A stretch of DNA of 64,000 bases, from positions 1,463,479-1,527,478 of the forward strand of contig NC_020169.2 in the NCBI RefSeq assembly GCF_000224145.3, in the 5' to 3' direction. Of the stretch, positions 48,748 to 60,197 are shown piece after piece. Under the pieces are notes generated by a model, which worked only from the letters and a program-made list of their open reading frames with translations, was not told where the DNA came from and did no database searches. How positions within the stretch are numbered: position 1 is the stretch's first letter; every line of letters starts with the position of its first letter. The stretch is from Ciona intestinalis. Taxonomy: Eukaryota; Chordata; Ascidiacea; Phlebobranchia; Cionidae. The translations under genes and the position numbers were made by a program.

Positions 48748-49416
48748 ATGTCTGCTTCACGTGATAATTCATTAGTTCTGAACACGTCTAACACTGACAT
48801 TAGTGGCCACACTAAACATGATTCCAACTGTTCATTCTTGGTTGATCTTGCTGATATACAGTTGATGAAAAAAGATCTGAAAGAGCTCCTTGCTTCATTT
48901 CGAGGGGGAAAGCTCAAAGCATTTGGTGAACTCAACACAATCCAACAAATGGAAAATATTCGTGCAATGCAGGTTTGAAAATAATATTAAATTTTGTTTG
49001 TAATTTGATCTTTGAATAAAGGAATAAATGTAACTTACTTTATCCTGGCATGGTTGGAAAAGACAGTCGTTATAACACCGGTGTTCACCTCTTGCCAGCT
49101 TACGGGTTACCATGTATGTTACTTTGTGGGTGATTATATTTTTGGGGGTGGGGGATTTTTTATGTGTGGCTGAAAATAAATGCAATATACCATTCCGCTT
49201 CAGGGTAAATTGGCTCGTTTGCATTTTGGTCTTGACAGTCAAGTTAACTATGATGAAATGGATGACTCGCCTGACATTGCTCAAGTGCAAGAAAACAACA
49301 TGGACACACTGCTTCAAAAATTAGATGACCTCAGTGGAGCAATTAGACCCCTTAACACTTCACCCACAAGTCCTGTGCGTTCGATACCACCACAAGTTAT
49401 GGGTGGTTCCCAATAA
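48748..49416 (+). CDS. CCDC28: CCDC28 coiled-coil protein
   Basis: Two exons (48748-48972, 49204-49416) join in frame to 145 residues. The core CSFLVDLADIQLMKKDLKEL, FRGGKLKAFGE, MENIRAMQGKLARLHFGLD and LLQKLDDLSGAIRPLN matches CCDC28A/B; the vertebrate B form is a Bardet-Biedl-syndrome-associated ciliary protein. The splice lies exactly between Met-Gln and GKLARLHF. An acceptor-like CCCTATTTTCAG just upstream (ending 48694) could join a 5' leader exon or a trans-spliced leader, as is common in Ciona; this is inference. It follows USP48 on the same strand, 408 bases after its stop. Confidence 0.88.
49018..49170 (-). repeat. SINE tail fragment in CCDC28 intron
   Basis: Minus-strand SINE tail: AATGTAACTTACTTTATCCT, AGACAGTCGTTATAACACCG and AGCTTACGGGTTACCATGTA. 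The tRNA head is absent. It nearly fills the 231-base intron. Confidence 0.65.
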
Positions 49417-51395
49417 ACTAAAATCCTACCTCACAAAACTTTTATTGCTCTTGCTGTATATTGTGTTGTTGTTTTTCTCTATAAATTATATAACTATATA
49501 AGCCTAATTATGTTATTGTTTGATGTTCCTTGCTTGGTGAAACTCTACTTTATTAACACTCTAATAATGGAAACCCCTCAGGTAACTAGTAAAATTCTCT
49601 GTTTATTTTTTTAAAATTATGTTATTATTTTAATCATAACAACCTATACACAGTAAACCAGTGGGATGAGATGAACTGGATTGTCCTGCTGTTACTGTAA
49701 AAATGGAAAGAAGTCTTAAAAATCAATTGTGAGTCTAATATTAATATTATATATATTTTTTGTTTTGTTACTGTTTTACACATATAGTAGGGTGGGGAAA
49801 GATGGGACACCTTATCACCTAATATTTAAATATCCTGATCAGGTTTTAAACAATTAACAATGGATAATGGAAGTCGTGAGGATACGATTGTATAAGTCTT
49901 TGAATTTTCTTTGTTTTGTCCCATCTTCACCCACACTACTTAGTACTATTACTATATACAACTTTAATTTAATACTGAAAAACACCATGTTGTTAATTAA
50001 TACTCATCATACACCAATGCGTAGTGTATGCAATTATGACACATTAGTTTGACCAACTATTAATGATATGACTGAATTCGCTATAGGCTAGTGCAACAAA
50101 TGTGTTGCAATGAATAAAATAACAAGCTTTTCACTCATGACATCAATCATAATGTGTAATGCCAAGTTATTTTTTAGGTATGCCTTGCAATCAAGCACTT
50201 ACGTAATAAAGCACTTGATATCAACCTTAATTATCCGGCACTGTGACTCAATTCATGAAGAAATTTGCCCAAGCTACTGATGACATCATATTGAAATCAC
50301 TTGAGTTCCGGAATGTATGATCTGGTAATAACATGTGTTGCGGTTTGGTGTTGGTTGAATGTACCCACGCTTGTGTTACATGATTTCTTATCACAGAGCA
50401 ACAACGCATGAGTTATGCAGTCGTCATAGTAAAGTGTAGGCAGATGTATCTTGAGCTGCGTGTGGTGTCTTGTATTATGCTGTGTAGTACAGGAAACTTG
50501 TTTACATTGCATTTGTGTCCTGCCCTAAATAGCGTGGTGAACTAGTTACATGGTAGTTACATACTAGGTTAGTTGCAATAAAAGTACCATCAAGATTTGT
50601 GAAAAATAATTAGAGCAAAACTATCTTTAAACAGTGGAGTTCCTAAATTAGGTTATGTAGTAGGTGGATAATTACCACGTTACAAAAAAAGCAGTGCACT
50701 ATTTAGATTGCAAATATATTGAGTGCAATGTATTATAGTTTATGTAACATCTTGCAGTTTAAAGGTCAGATAGTAGTAGCAAGGCATTCTGGTGTAACAG
50801 AGTAAATTTTGGTGAAACCACTTGTTTCTTAGAAAGTGGGCTGAGTACACGTCATTATACATTTTAAAATGTTACTGCACCATCCTAAACATTTCAAAGA
50901 AACACACAGCCCAACTATCTATAGTGACAAGATCCTTTGTAGTAAATGGCTACAGGAAGTGATGCAAAGTGTTAATAGCACTCAGTCGCCAGCCAGTAGT
51001 AAGCATGGTGTTAAGAGGCTGGCACCCCACTGTGATATTAGATCTAGCTGTCTGGCAGGTAGCAAGACCACTTAATTATTCTTTTTTTCCCCTCTATTCC
51101 ACACTTGTTTTCCAATGCTAAATGAGTTAGTTGGTGTAGAAACCAGTGTTAGGTTTTTTTACCTTTTGTGAAGCTACCAAGCAGAAATAGACAATACAGT
51201 GGAATGTGTAGGTATTGATGCCAAATCTTCATGTACATTACAATCATTTTAGGAAAGATAGTGCTGATATAATAGTAAAGCAGTGCACATCCAGTACACA
51301 GGAACCTGACTGTCTGCTTCTGTTTATGATAAGACCTATTGTCTATGTTGCAGCGTTTGTGGAGTTGTTAGTTTTATTATCTGCAATTAGAAGTC
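49417..51395. other. Intergenic region CCDC28 to SWAP70-like
   Basis: It holds one MITE (49784-49943). A 68-residue open frame at 50869-51075 has no recognisable similarity and is probably chance or 5' untranslated sequence of the next gene. Nothing else could be assigned. Confidence 0.4.
49784..49943. mobile_element. MITE, near-complete, GTGGGG family
   Basis: Starts ATAGTAGGGTGGGGAAAGAT and ends GTCCCATCTTCACCCACACT. The interior has AAATATCCTGATCAGGTTTT and AAGTCGTGAGGATACGATTG. About 160 bases, with a shortened right half. Confidence 0.75.
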
Positions 51396-54300
51396 ATGGA
51401 GAGAAGGGTTTCTCGTGGTAAAAGTTTGAGACGTTTGTCAATGAGAAGCAGAAAGAAACCGTTGTCATTAGATATGGTAGCCCTACCACAGCCAAACTTT
51501 GAATTTGAAGATGTACTAGGTAAATACTACATATTTTGTTTGTTTAGTTATGATTATCAATAATAATATTTAGATTATGAATAGAACAAACTCTAGTATA
51601 TAGTGTACTTGTTAAAATAAGTAGGTTATTGAGAATAAAATTGTTATGATTTATGTAAATATGTGTAACAATATGTTTTGCTTTCAGTTTCACAGTTGCA
51701 TGTGGCTGATGTTGTGAATAACTGTAGTATGCCAGACAGTGCAAGTCTTCTTAACTGCTCTACCAGCCCTCAATTTTATAACGGACAAGTGACTCATAAA
51801 TGCTACAGTGATACAACACTGAATCCAATTTGGCATGCTTTCTCAGTGTTGGATTTGAAAGCAACCGGAAAAGTTCTTCTTGGTCGATTACTGGTACTTA
51901 CAATATTTTATGTATTATCTAACATATTACCAAACACAAACATTTATAGAACATGACAAGCTCATTGACTGACTTACTGGGAGAAGAATACCATACAGAT
52001 GTTGTAGTTCAAAAACAGTTCTTACAATATGCTCAAGTCCCTTTCTTCGAGTACAAGAAATATGTCATGGAAACTGCAACCCAACTCACAATAGATGCGG
52101 ACAAACTATGCGCTACATGCTGGTCATTATGTAGACATAGGTATCTTAACAACCCACTAGTCGACAACCTAGACTCTGTGGTACCTAATGAACTAGCAGA
52201 AGCTTTGTATTGGTTGTTCTGCATTTTCAACAAACTCTCAGAACCAAATACTTATCCACCAAGCATGGATTATGAAGAGGTAAGCGTCGAAACTGAATGA
52301 ACACAATGTAAATACTCCGTTTTATACCGTGTAACATGCTAAACTTCATGTCAGCCATTTAATTGTATTTTCTCATAGGCAGAGTTATTGCTACGAAAGT
52401 TATGTGCCAGTCTCGGTATCCAGTGGCAACAAAATCACGATGATTCGTATCATGGCGATCAATATAACGATAATTCAAACGACGAATACGAACCCCTACC
52501 ACCATTACAGGTACTATTGCAATATACAGTTTTTACATTGAATGAATCAGAAATGTCCCGCATAGGGAAAACCAGGAGTGAAAATTCGCCTTTCCTTTTT
52601 AACTTGTCACTTGGGAATAGTTAAGTGTGTGTGTGCGTATTCTCATGGGCATAATCTGGCCTCTAATTTGTTAGCTTTAGAGCAGACGTGTTGAAGACGT
52701 TTGGGCGGTAGCTTAAGCGTCACATCAAATGCAATTAATAATTCATTTCCCGAGTCTGGTTGCAGGGACGTAACCGCCTGTTGTGATTGGTTTAATTGAA
52801 CATCCCGCCTTTCCTGTAATTGGCTACACGTTAGTGATGATAAAACTCGACCCCAAACAGTTCACGACAATCTCGATATCCTTTGTTCCAACTTTACTTA
52901 TCAGTCTCGGTTCGCACAAAGGTGACAGACAGTTAACACGAAACACCTGTGTCTGCAGTTTTCCGTCTAAGTGTTAACCACAATATAATTGGTAACGGTA
53001 ACCGCATAATATGTTTAACTAGGCATAGTTTAAGCTTTAAATACTTGATGTATAAAAGTAAAATAACCTATCAACATATAGTATCTCGTGAGTATTGGAA
53101 AACAACTTCATATTTATCGCAAAATACATTTCCCTTTTCCAGGTAACATTCCAGCAGCTGTTATCGGTGATTTCGGATATGATCGGTCCCGAAGTAGCGC
53201 GTTCCCATGCATTCTATCGTTCAATGCAGTGGTTATGTTTGACCGAGTACTCCGAAATCATGAAAACGGTAAGTCAGCATTTTCTCCATTTTAGAACACT
53301 GTATTTTGTCAGCAGTGTAATTAAGCGTTGTAAACTGTTTAAACATCAAACGTTTGTGTGGCTATTTGTTATCGTAAATTTCTCCCAACATTTTTACTTT
53401 TTTTTTGTCGTATTGCATAACCTGTAACAGTATATAGTACTGTGGGGAAAGATGGGATACCTTTAGTACATAATTTTCAAATATCCTAATCGTGTTTTAA
53501 ACTATTAACAACAGTCTATGGAAGTCATGCGTTTGCATTAATAGGGTTGGTTGTATTCGAGGAGACCTGGCGCTGATAGTTGGAAAAAACGTTGGGCGAT
53601 TTTGCGTGGCACCAAACTCACCCTGTACGTCACAGTACTTGGGCAGTACGTCAAAGAACAAATTTATTTGACAGGGAATATGCATGTTGAGGTAAGCCTA
53701 GTTATTAACAAATACGTGAGATGTGAACGCTCAATGTCGATGCTGGCTTAAGCTTTGACCTCAAATTGCGTCATTTTGACCAAATGCAAACTATAAATTA
53801 TAATCTACAAAATAGTAACTTCACGATGTTGGCTTAAACTTTAGACCTGTAATGAGAGTAAAAACGCGTGAGTGATTACCACTGAATATCAAATGGTGTC
53901 TTGATTAACACCGAATATCAAATAGCGTATTTACGAAAAACCACCCGCTGAATTGTGCGAGTTAATTTTACTCCATATTTCTATCTTTAATACGAACCAC
54001 AACCACACAGTCACTACCAAGCATCAATTCACACAAGCAACGCTTCCGCATTGTTGAAAAGGAAGGAGACTATAATATTACCAGCGAATATGAACTAGCC
54101 ACTGCAGATGGTTATGGTGCCCACGCGTGGATATCACTTATCGACGTGGCTATCAAAATATTCGACACAGGTGAGGAGTGATGGTGTGTTTACTGAGTAA
54201 ATAAATAAAAATTGTTTTTCCTCGCGTGGCCAGGCAACGACCGCCGTTATAATACGGGTGTTCAGTTTCATACACCTCGGACCCGCCAACGAGCACAAAT

Positions 54301-55331
54301 CATTAATATGTTTAGACCATTGGACGGTCGTGTATATATACCGTAATCAACTATACATTCAACCATTTGTCACTAAAATTGCGACGATCTGTTTTTAAGG
54401 TATGTCCCCGAAAATGAGTGAGGTGTGTGAACGAAGGAACGAGAGATTTCAAAGAAGAGAAAGCGCAAAAGAAGTTTGGACAAAGAAGAGAGATGTTTTG
54501 GAAACTTACTCGAGGCTCGTAGAAGCGAAAAAGGTGACGACGTCATTTTTTACATTTAAAATTCGAATTGTAAAGATTTTTAGCACTTAATTTTTACAAA
54601 ATTTCGTTAATTATAGATAGTTGCATACAAAATTCGTTTAATTTAATATTTTACTGGAACTTTTCAACCAGGCTCGATCGCACATTGAACAAGGTTTAGG
54701 GGAGAGAGCAAAACAACGCGAGGCGCAGATGTCCATGTTGATTAGAATGGACAGAATTTATGAAAGCCTTGAATCAATACAACTCAAACGCCGGCACGCA
54801 AACAGACAAGCGAGGGAAAATAAACTTATGCAGCTGTAAGTTCACAAATATGTCATTTTCACCTGACAACGCATTTGACGTTCAGGTGTGTTAATAGCTT
54901 AAATCACGTCGTAAACTTCTCTTTACTCCAGATATTTACATTACCACAACAATATGAGCGAAGCCAGTGACGCAAGCAGTGACGTCACTACTTCTTCTGA
55001 TCAGCAATTTCTGGAGGAAGAAAGGGAGCTTGAACAGCGACTTCAGGTTCGTCGCGTCATATGGTTCGGGTTTAAATAGATTCAGTATTCATGTATCCGA
55101 TATACAACATCAAGAAATGTGGGCTGTTTTTACCAGAATTTCTTCATATATTTCCCGCAGGAATTGAAAGTTTCTCCCGATGCTTCATTTTGTTCCACCA
55201 AACCGCAGGTTACGATACAGCGACCTTCGACTTCCGAATATTCTTTCGAGCTTTTCTCCTCGTCAGAAACCACATCCACTGCATCCGATATGTCGCTACT
55301 CATGCTCCCGGATTCTACGTCACTCAGATGA
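51396..55331 (+). CDS. SWAP70: SWAP70/DEF6-family PH-domain protein
   Basis: Eleven exons join in frame: 51396-51519, 51688-51893, 51950-52279, 52379-52510, 53143-53268, 53545-53691, 54011-54170, 54400-54533, 54672-54835, 54932-55046 and 55161-55331, giving 602 residues (human SWAP70 585). Vertebrate SWAP70/DEF6 bind phosphoinositides and Rac. A basic N-terminal extension (MERRVSRGKSLRRLSMRSRK) precedes the EF-hand-like region: IWHAFSVLDLKATGKVLLGR, CWSLCRHRYLNNPLV, LFCIFNKLSE and AELLLRKLCASLGIQW match SWAP70 wording. The PH domain is encoded by exons 6-7 (residues 307-408, GWLYSRRPGADSWKKRWAIL). Exons 8-10 encode a Glu/Arg-rich coiled coil, shorter than in vertebrates, and the tail is Ser/Thr-rich. 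Relative to SWAP70, the N-terminal half is about 95 residues longer. SWAP70 and DEF6 orthology cannot be separated by eye. Confidence 0.85.
53431..53530. mobile_element. MITE left half abutting SWAP70-like exon 6 acceptor
   Basis: TATATAGTACTGTGGGGAAA, AAATATCCTAATCGTGTTTT and GTCTATGGAAGTCATG are the left half of the GTGGGG family. Similarity stops about 15 bases before the acceptor (TTGCATTAATAG) of exon 6, so the intron end is partly built from transposon sequence. Confidence 0.65.
54198..54305 (-). repeat. SINE tail fragment in SWAP70-like intron 7
   Basis: Minus-strand SINE tail: CCTCGCGTGGCCAGGCAACG, CCGTTATAATACGGGTGTTC and ACACCTCGGACCCGCCAACG. No tRNA head. Confidence 0.6.
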
Positions 55332-55740
55332 CGTCATCCACTCCACGTGATGGACCAGTGCATTAAGATTCTCCATCGCAGCGTCGAACTGCAGGATCCA
55401 ACCAAATATCGGCATTCCACGGTCATTATATCATTGTTTTTCGCCAACCTAATATTACAGAGCCTTTCCCTTATTCCGAATTTATTTATTCCTCACTGTG
55501 TTTATTTTCTACGCCACAATAAAGCCAAGCAGTTTTGCTTAAACACGACATTTATTCAAAAAAATAGTATTTACATACACTGCTGACGCAACGGAATCAA
55601 AGCGTCGCAAAATATATTGTCTGTTGGATATTTTACACTGCTGTAAGATAAATGTCAATGTATTTTCTCTTCGTCCCTATGTGGTCCGTCGCCCGAACAT
55701 AAACATTGGACAAACAATAGCCTCAAGAAACGTTTATAAG

Positions 55741-57863
55741 TTACTGGGTTAAATCGTACTGATCCTGAAAGAACTGGAACAAGTGGGATGCGAGGTCTTT
55801 TTGACCGTTTGTGTACATGTCGAACGTTTCTCCATCCGTGTGGCCATTTTGCGAAGTGTCAATCGTCCGCTGATTGGCGCTGTTTCCACGAGAATTTGTA
55901 AGAAGTTTTGCGATCGCCGACACAGAGAGACAAGGTTCGTTAGGAACAGAATTGTTTTGCTCTGTATTATCCATATCTGTAGAAACCAAAACAAAAACTT
56001 ATCGCATTTTAAACGAGAAAGCCAAAAATCGTTTTAGTAAAAATAATATATAGTAGGGTGGGGAAAATGTTCCCTAACCCTAAGGCCCATCACACGTTTC
56101 AAAAATAAAAATGCATAACGATTATAGCGGGCACACAAACTTAACACTCTACAACGCTATAGTCTTCGGCCATTGACAAAAGAATTGTGTCGGGTATAAT
56201 AATCGCCTTTGTTGGGCAATAAACCAACTCAAATAATTCGTTAGCATTTATTAGTTTATATAGTAGGACAGGGTAAGATGGGACAGGTTATTAATCCATT
56301 TTTTGTTCTATTGGGGTTAGGTAGTAAACAAACAATATTTAAACATTCCTGAAACCGCATCCTCACGACTCCCAATTGGCCGTTTTAATTGTTAAAAACA
56401 CGATAAGGATATTTGGATATTATATGCCAAAGGTGTCCTATCTTACCCCACGGTACGATAATCAAATGTAGACAAAAAAGAATTTTAAGTATAGGTGATC
56501 AATATTGGCCAACGAATCATCTTTCCTTGTCGTATTTTAATTTAACATGTGTGGCAAACATTATGTGAAAGCCCAGCCGTAAGAAAACCTGTATTTCATT
56601 TATTAGCATATTTAGGTTGCTAGGCCTATGTGGTCTACGGGACAGCCTTTTAATATATTAAACCTTTTTTGGATTTTACAAATGGTATATGCGTATAATC
56701 ATCTTTCGTGATTATCTACACTTTTATAGAAGATTTCGAGGTCGACTTCCAATTACTTGTCATTTCAATCCAAGTTGTTCGTATTTTATCCCATGTGAGA
56801 ATTCTTAAGATTGCAATTTGTTCATTACTAAGATATGTGACGTCAGTGTTCCACCTGCAGCGCCTAATAATCAATTTGTCTGTTTTGTCAATTTTTTGGA
56901 TTATATTAATCCATAGCTGTCTGACCCCCACTGACGAGTGTTACCTGGGTAGCCATTTTCGATATCCCTTTTTTGATCAACGAGATATGTAGCTCCGTTG
57001 TCTTCCTCAACTTGCCCAACCCTGCAGTATTGGACTGCATGTCTACACGCGGTAGCTGAAACACATTTTTTAAAATAAATGAATCTAATTGGTGGAGCTT
57101 GTTATTATTATTTAAACCAGCACAACACGATTTGCTTTCTTTCTTGAGCATTATTGCGAAAGCAAATGAACGCTGTAGTTTTTGGATATGGTGTACAAAC
57201 AAGGTATAGTACAAACAGATCAATATCTGAAGTAATAATGTGGGGTAAGATGGGATGCTGTTATAGCACCGAAATCCCATATTTCCCGATCGTGTTTTAA
57301 ACAATTAACACCGCTTTTAAGAGTCGTTATTTTTTTGTAAATAGTCTTTGTTTACCACCAAATAGAATAAAACATGTCCTATCTCACCCCCTACTATATT
57401 TTGTTTGAAAACACTTTAATTATGAACTTGAAAAACCACCTTTTTCATCTGCCGTCAAAGGTTGGCGTTGATCTCTTTTCCCTTTGATTTCATTTAATAT
57501 TGAACTGATGTAATATTGTCGAATAAGCTCGTTCATGTGCCTCGTTTTCTTGTTCTGCAAATTCAGGTCTGCATTGCTTTGTCGCTTCCTAAGAAAAAAA
57601 TATTTTTTAAATAGGGGTTTAATGAACGAATAATAGAATTCGAAAGTCATTCAAAGCATTATAAACGTTTGCGTTTTTTCTACGATTAAAATTTATCGTA
57701 ATTAGTTATTTTTTAATATCTTTTAGGTAACTTACACAATAGAATGTCCGTTTGCTTTTTCATTGAGGTCATTTGAAGACACTTTGGAAATACTCTTACC
57801 GAAGCAACTGGAAGTTACGCAGAAAATAACGACAAACGCAATCATAGTTTCTGTGATTTTCAT
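55741..57863 (-). CDS. Secreted peptide-hormone precursor, PTH/PTHrP-like candidate
   Basis: Four exons (57863-57736, 57588-57440, 57055-56945, 55976-55741) join in frame to 207 residues. Residues 1-22 are a signal peptide (MIAFVVIFCVTSSCFG). A pro-segment follows and ends SIVKR at residue 45. The next peptide (QSNADLNLQNKKTRHMNEL, then IRQYYISSILNEIK, residues 46-78) ends before GKR, a cleavage and amidation signal. Residues 50-78 align without gaps to PTHrP 4-32: six identities, including Arg66 at the invariant Arg20, Tyr68-Tyr69 at Phe22-Phe23, and many conservative changes. Intron 1 falls one codon before KR, as in vertebrate PTH/PTHrP genes. The downstream part holds two Cys close together, further dibasic sites, and an acidic C-terminus without known domains. 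CRF-type peptides are the main alternative because of the amidation signal. The secreted-precursor call is firm; the family call is an inference from remembered sequences. Confidence 0.7.
56049..56067. mobile_element. MITE end fragment
   Basis: ATATAGTAGGGTGGGGAAA is a bare left terminal repeat in intron 3 of the peptide-precursor gene. The adjoining sequence is not MITE. Confidence 0.45.
56257..56453. mobile_element. MITE, complete copy, GTGGGG family
   Basis: Starts TATAGTAGGACAGGGTAAGA and ends GGTGTCCTATCTTACCCCAC. The interior has AAACACGATAAGGATATTTG. It lies in intron 3 of the peptide-precursor gene. Confidence 0.75.
57235..57399. mobile_element. MITE, complete copy, GTGGGG family
   Basis: Left end ATAATGTGGGGTAAGATGGG, right end GTCCTATCTCACCCCCTACT. 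The interior has CCCGATCGTGTTTTAAACAA and TTTGTTTACCACCAAATAG. It lies in intron 2 of the peptide-precursor gene. Confidence 0.75.
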
Positions 57864-60197
57864 CTTCTCTTCGAGTGTCTAAAACGTACATAAAGTTCGT
57901 TTAAAACGATTGCAGTTCGCCGGACATTTTATTATTTTTTTATAAAGGTACATCAGATAATTTTAAAACATGCCCAGAAACTCTGTAAAGAACCATAAAT
58001 AACTTACCGCCTATTTTATAACCGTAGTAAAATTGTAAAGCAGAATGAATTCCAACTTGTCTCTTCAATCAATGTTTTCTTCTGTCAGTACACACGATTT
58101 TTTCCCGTATATAAGGGCTCATTGGAAAATGGTACACCTGCTCTGTCTGCGGCTTTTTTCCGTGCAGCTTCACAATTCCATTTTCGATCACCGCGCCTTT
58201 TTTCGAACAGTTTCTTTCCGGATTTCTTTTGACGGTAATCGTCGATGATTGGCGGAAATTTTGGCGACGATTCATATCGTTTTACAGTGCATTAGTTGAC
58301 CGGGATCGCATATTGATTTTCATATCCTTGTCTATGTTGACTGATATCAAAGTAGCATATTTAAAAGATCTGTTTCAATAACTTATCGAGCTTTTTTCCT
58401 TTTTATATAGTAGGATGGGGGAATGAGACACATTTTCGTATCCCATATGGTAGCAAACAAAGAATTATAAAACCGTATATTTGGTAGTAACATTCACAGA
58501 ATTATATAAAATCGTATCATCACGACTCTCGCAGACCATTGTTTATTGTTTAAAACCACGGTCGAGATGTTTGAATATTTTATGCTAAGGTCTCCCGTCT
58601 TCCCTCACCCTAGTAATTTATTAGTAAACCAGAGGTTTCGCAAACATGTTACAGCGTGTTTTAACAAAGTGCAACATAGTACAAATATATTTTGTTCTAG
58701 TTGAAAGGGCAAAGTTGATAAATTTCCGAATCGATGCGAACGGAAAACCATCCCAAGCACCCAAAACAAATCGTTCTTTTATTGGTTTGAACTGTGTATG
58801 TGTGCGCTAAGTGATTTGCTTCTCAAATCTGACATTTACAATTAGGTCGAAGGTGGCTCCACTTTCCCTGTCGGTTGCTACAGGTTTACCATCGCATTTT
58901 CTTGTGTATTTTGCCGAAATGTCGCTTCGTTCTCTTAAGTCAACAGCTACGTTCCTGGAGAAATTTTAAACTGCTCCAAAAAGATTGAGAGGGTCCCGTT
59001 TTGGGGCGAGGCGGATTCTTTGACCAAATATTGCAAACAGGAAACTAATAAACTGGAGTCGGGCAAACTTGTTACTTTGTATTTCCGGGCAACCACTTCG
59101 TTTCGTGACTTGTTTACATTGAAACGCATAAGGTCGTCCGAACTGAAGTGAAAAGACTGTCAATCACTTTGACTGACGGGCGCCGGAACGTCAGCTTTCG
59201 TAACGCGTTGCGCGCATTAAAAGGCAACGGCAGTTAGCATAGCTGTGTAAGCGAATGCGTTATTCCATTGTTGAAAACAAGTGACCGTGTGTTAACTCGT
59301 TAACGATACCCTGGCAATGACCATTAGCGCCACAAGCACTTGAAGTCAGTGCAACGCTTATCGCTCGTCGTGTAAACAGCGTCAATTATTCCAACCCTTT
59401 CTATAAATGCTTTTAGTCGATACATCAGGCTTAAAGAAGAAAATTCCTTCTATTTTAAACCAATGCCAACATTTGATGAAAATTAAGGGTTGCGCAATCA
59501 AGTGAAGAAAAGTAGTTAAGAAAAAGATGACGTATGGTTCAAGCAATACGTCATCTCGAATCGAACCCCTGCTGGGATAAATCCTCTCAGAAATAGAAAC
59601 ATCCGCTTAGCGACATTTTGTTTTCACAGGATGACGGAAGCTTGCGCAACACAGATCAGACCATAAACCTATGGCGGTTCGGACTAAATATATCCGCCTT
59701 TGTCGGCTAGTCCTAAATAAATTCGCACCCGTGCGCCGGTCGATACTGCTGCGCGACATCAATTAGAGTGATTTCTAGCTTAACATGGCGGCGGCTGAAA
59801 AAAATGTTGTCTATTTGTTCTCCATTGTTCGTGCTCCTTTAATGAGGTTGTCGCGTTTTGGATTAGAAAGGACGTGTTGAAGAGAAAATTCGTGGCACGG
59901 GTATATTTTTACAGTAAAGCCTCTGTAAACAGTTTCTTATATTTTATAAACAGCTGAAATCGTTTGGGGTTATTTGAATATATAACATGGTCAAGGTCTG
60001 TTGAAGTTGTTTCAATTTCAACGCCCGGTTTTATCCTTAAATCATTCAGTACCTGTCAAATATTCTGTGCATCTGTGAATGAATTCTAAATGAACTATGG
60101 TTCCATACGCAAATAATCTTCACAATGGTATATAGGAAATGTGTACTTTGTGCATGCTGTATTTATATTTAACGATAAAATATAAGGAATGAAGATT
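57864..60197. other. Intergenic region upstream of peptide precursor
   Basis: It holds one MITE (58405-58614) and otherwise no recognised gene. From about 58.7 to 60.0 kb the sequence is CpG-rich and transposon-free, which could mark a regulatory region. A tRNA-box-B-like stretch near 59558 does not fold as a tRNA. The precursor promoter should lie just above 57863. Confidence 0.4.
58405..58614. mobile_element. MITE with internal duplication, GTGGGG family
   Basis: Left end ATAGTAGGATGGGGGAATGA, right end TCTCCCGTCTTCCCTCACCC. The segment ATTATAAAACCGTAT is followed by a second, imperfect copy (ATTATATAAAATCGTAT), so part of the interior is duplicated. Confidence 0.7.

Noticed and set aside
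48339-48748. USP48-CCDC28 as a trans-spliced operon
   Set aside because: The spacing of about 400 bases with a polyadenylation signal between is longer than the tight spacing typical of Ciona operons; kept only as a remark.
50869-51075. 68-residue open frame upstream of the SWAP70-like gene
   Set aside because: No similarity, no splice sites that join it to the gene; probably untranslated or chance.
59530-59650. tRNA-like box B (GGTTCGATTCG on the minus strand)
   Set aside because: No matching T-stem, no acceptor stem and no box A at the right distance.
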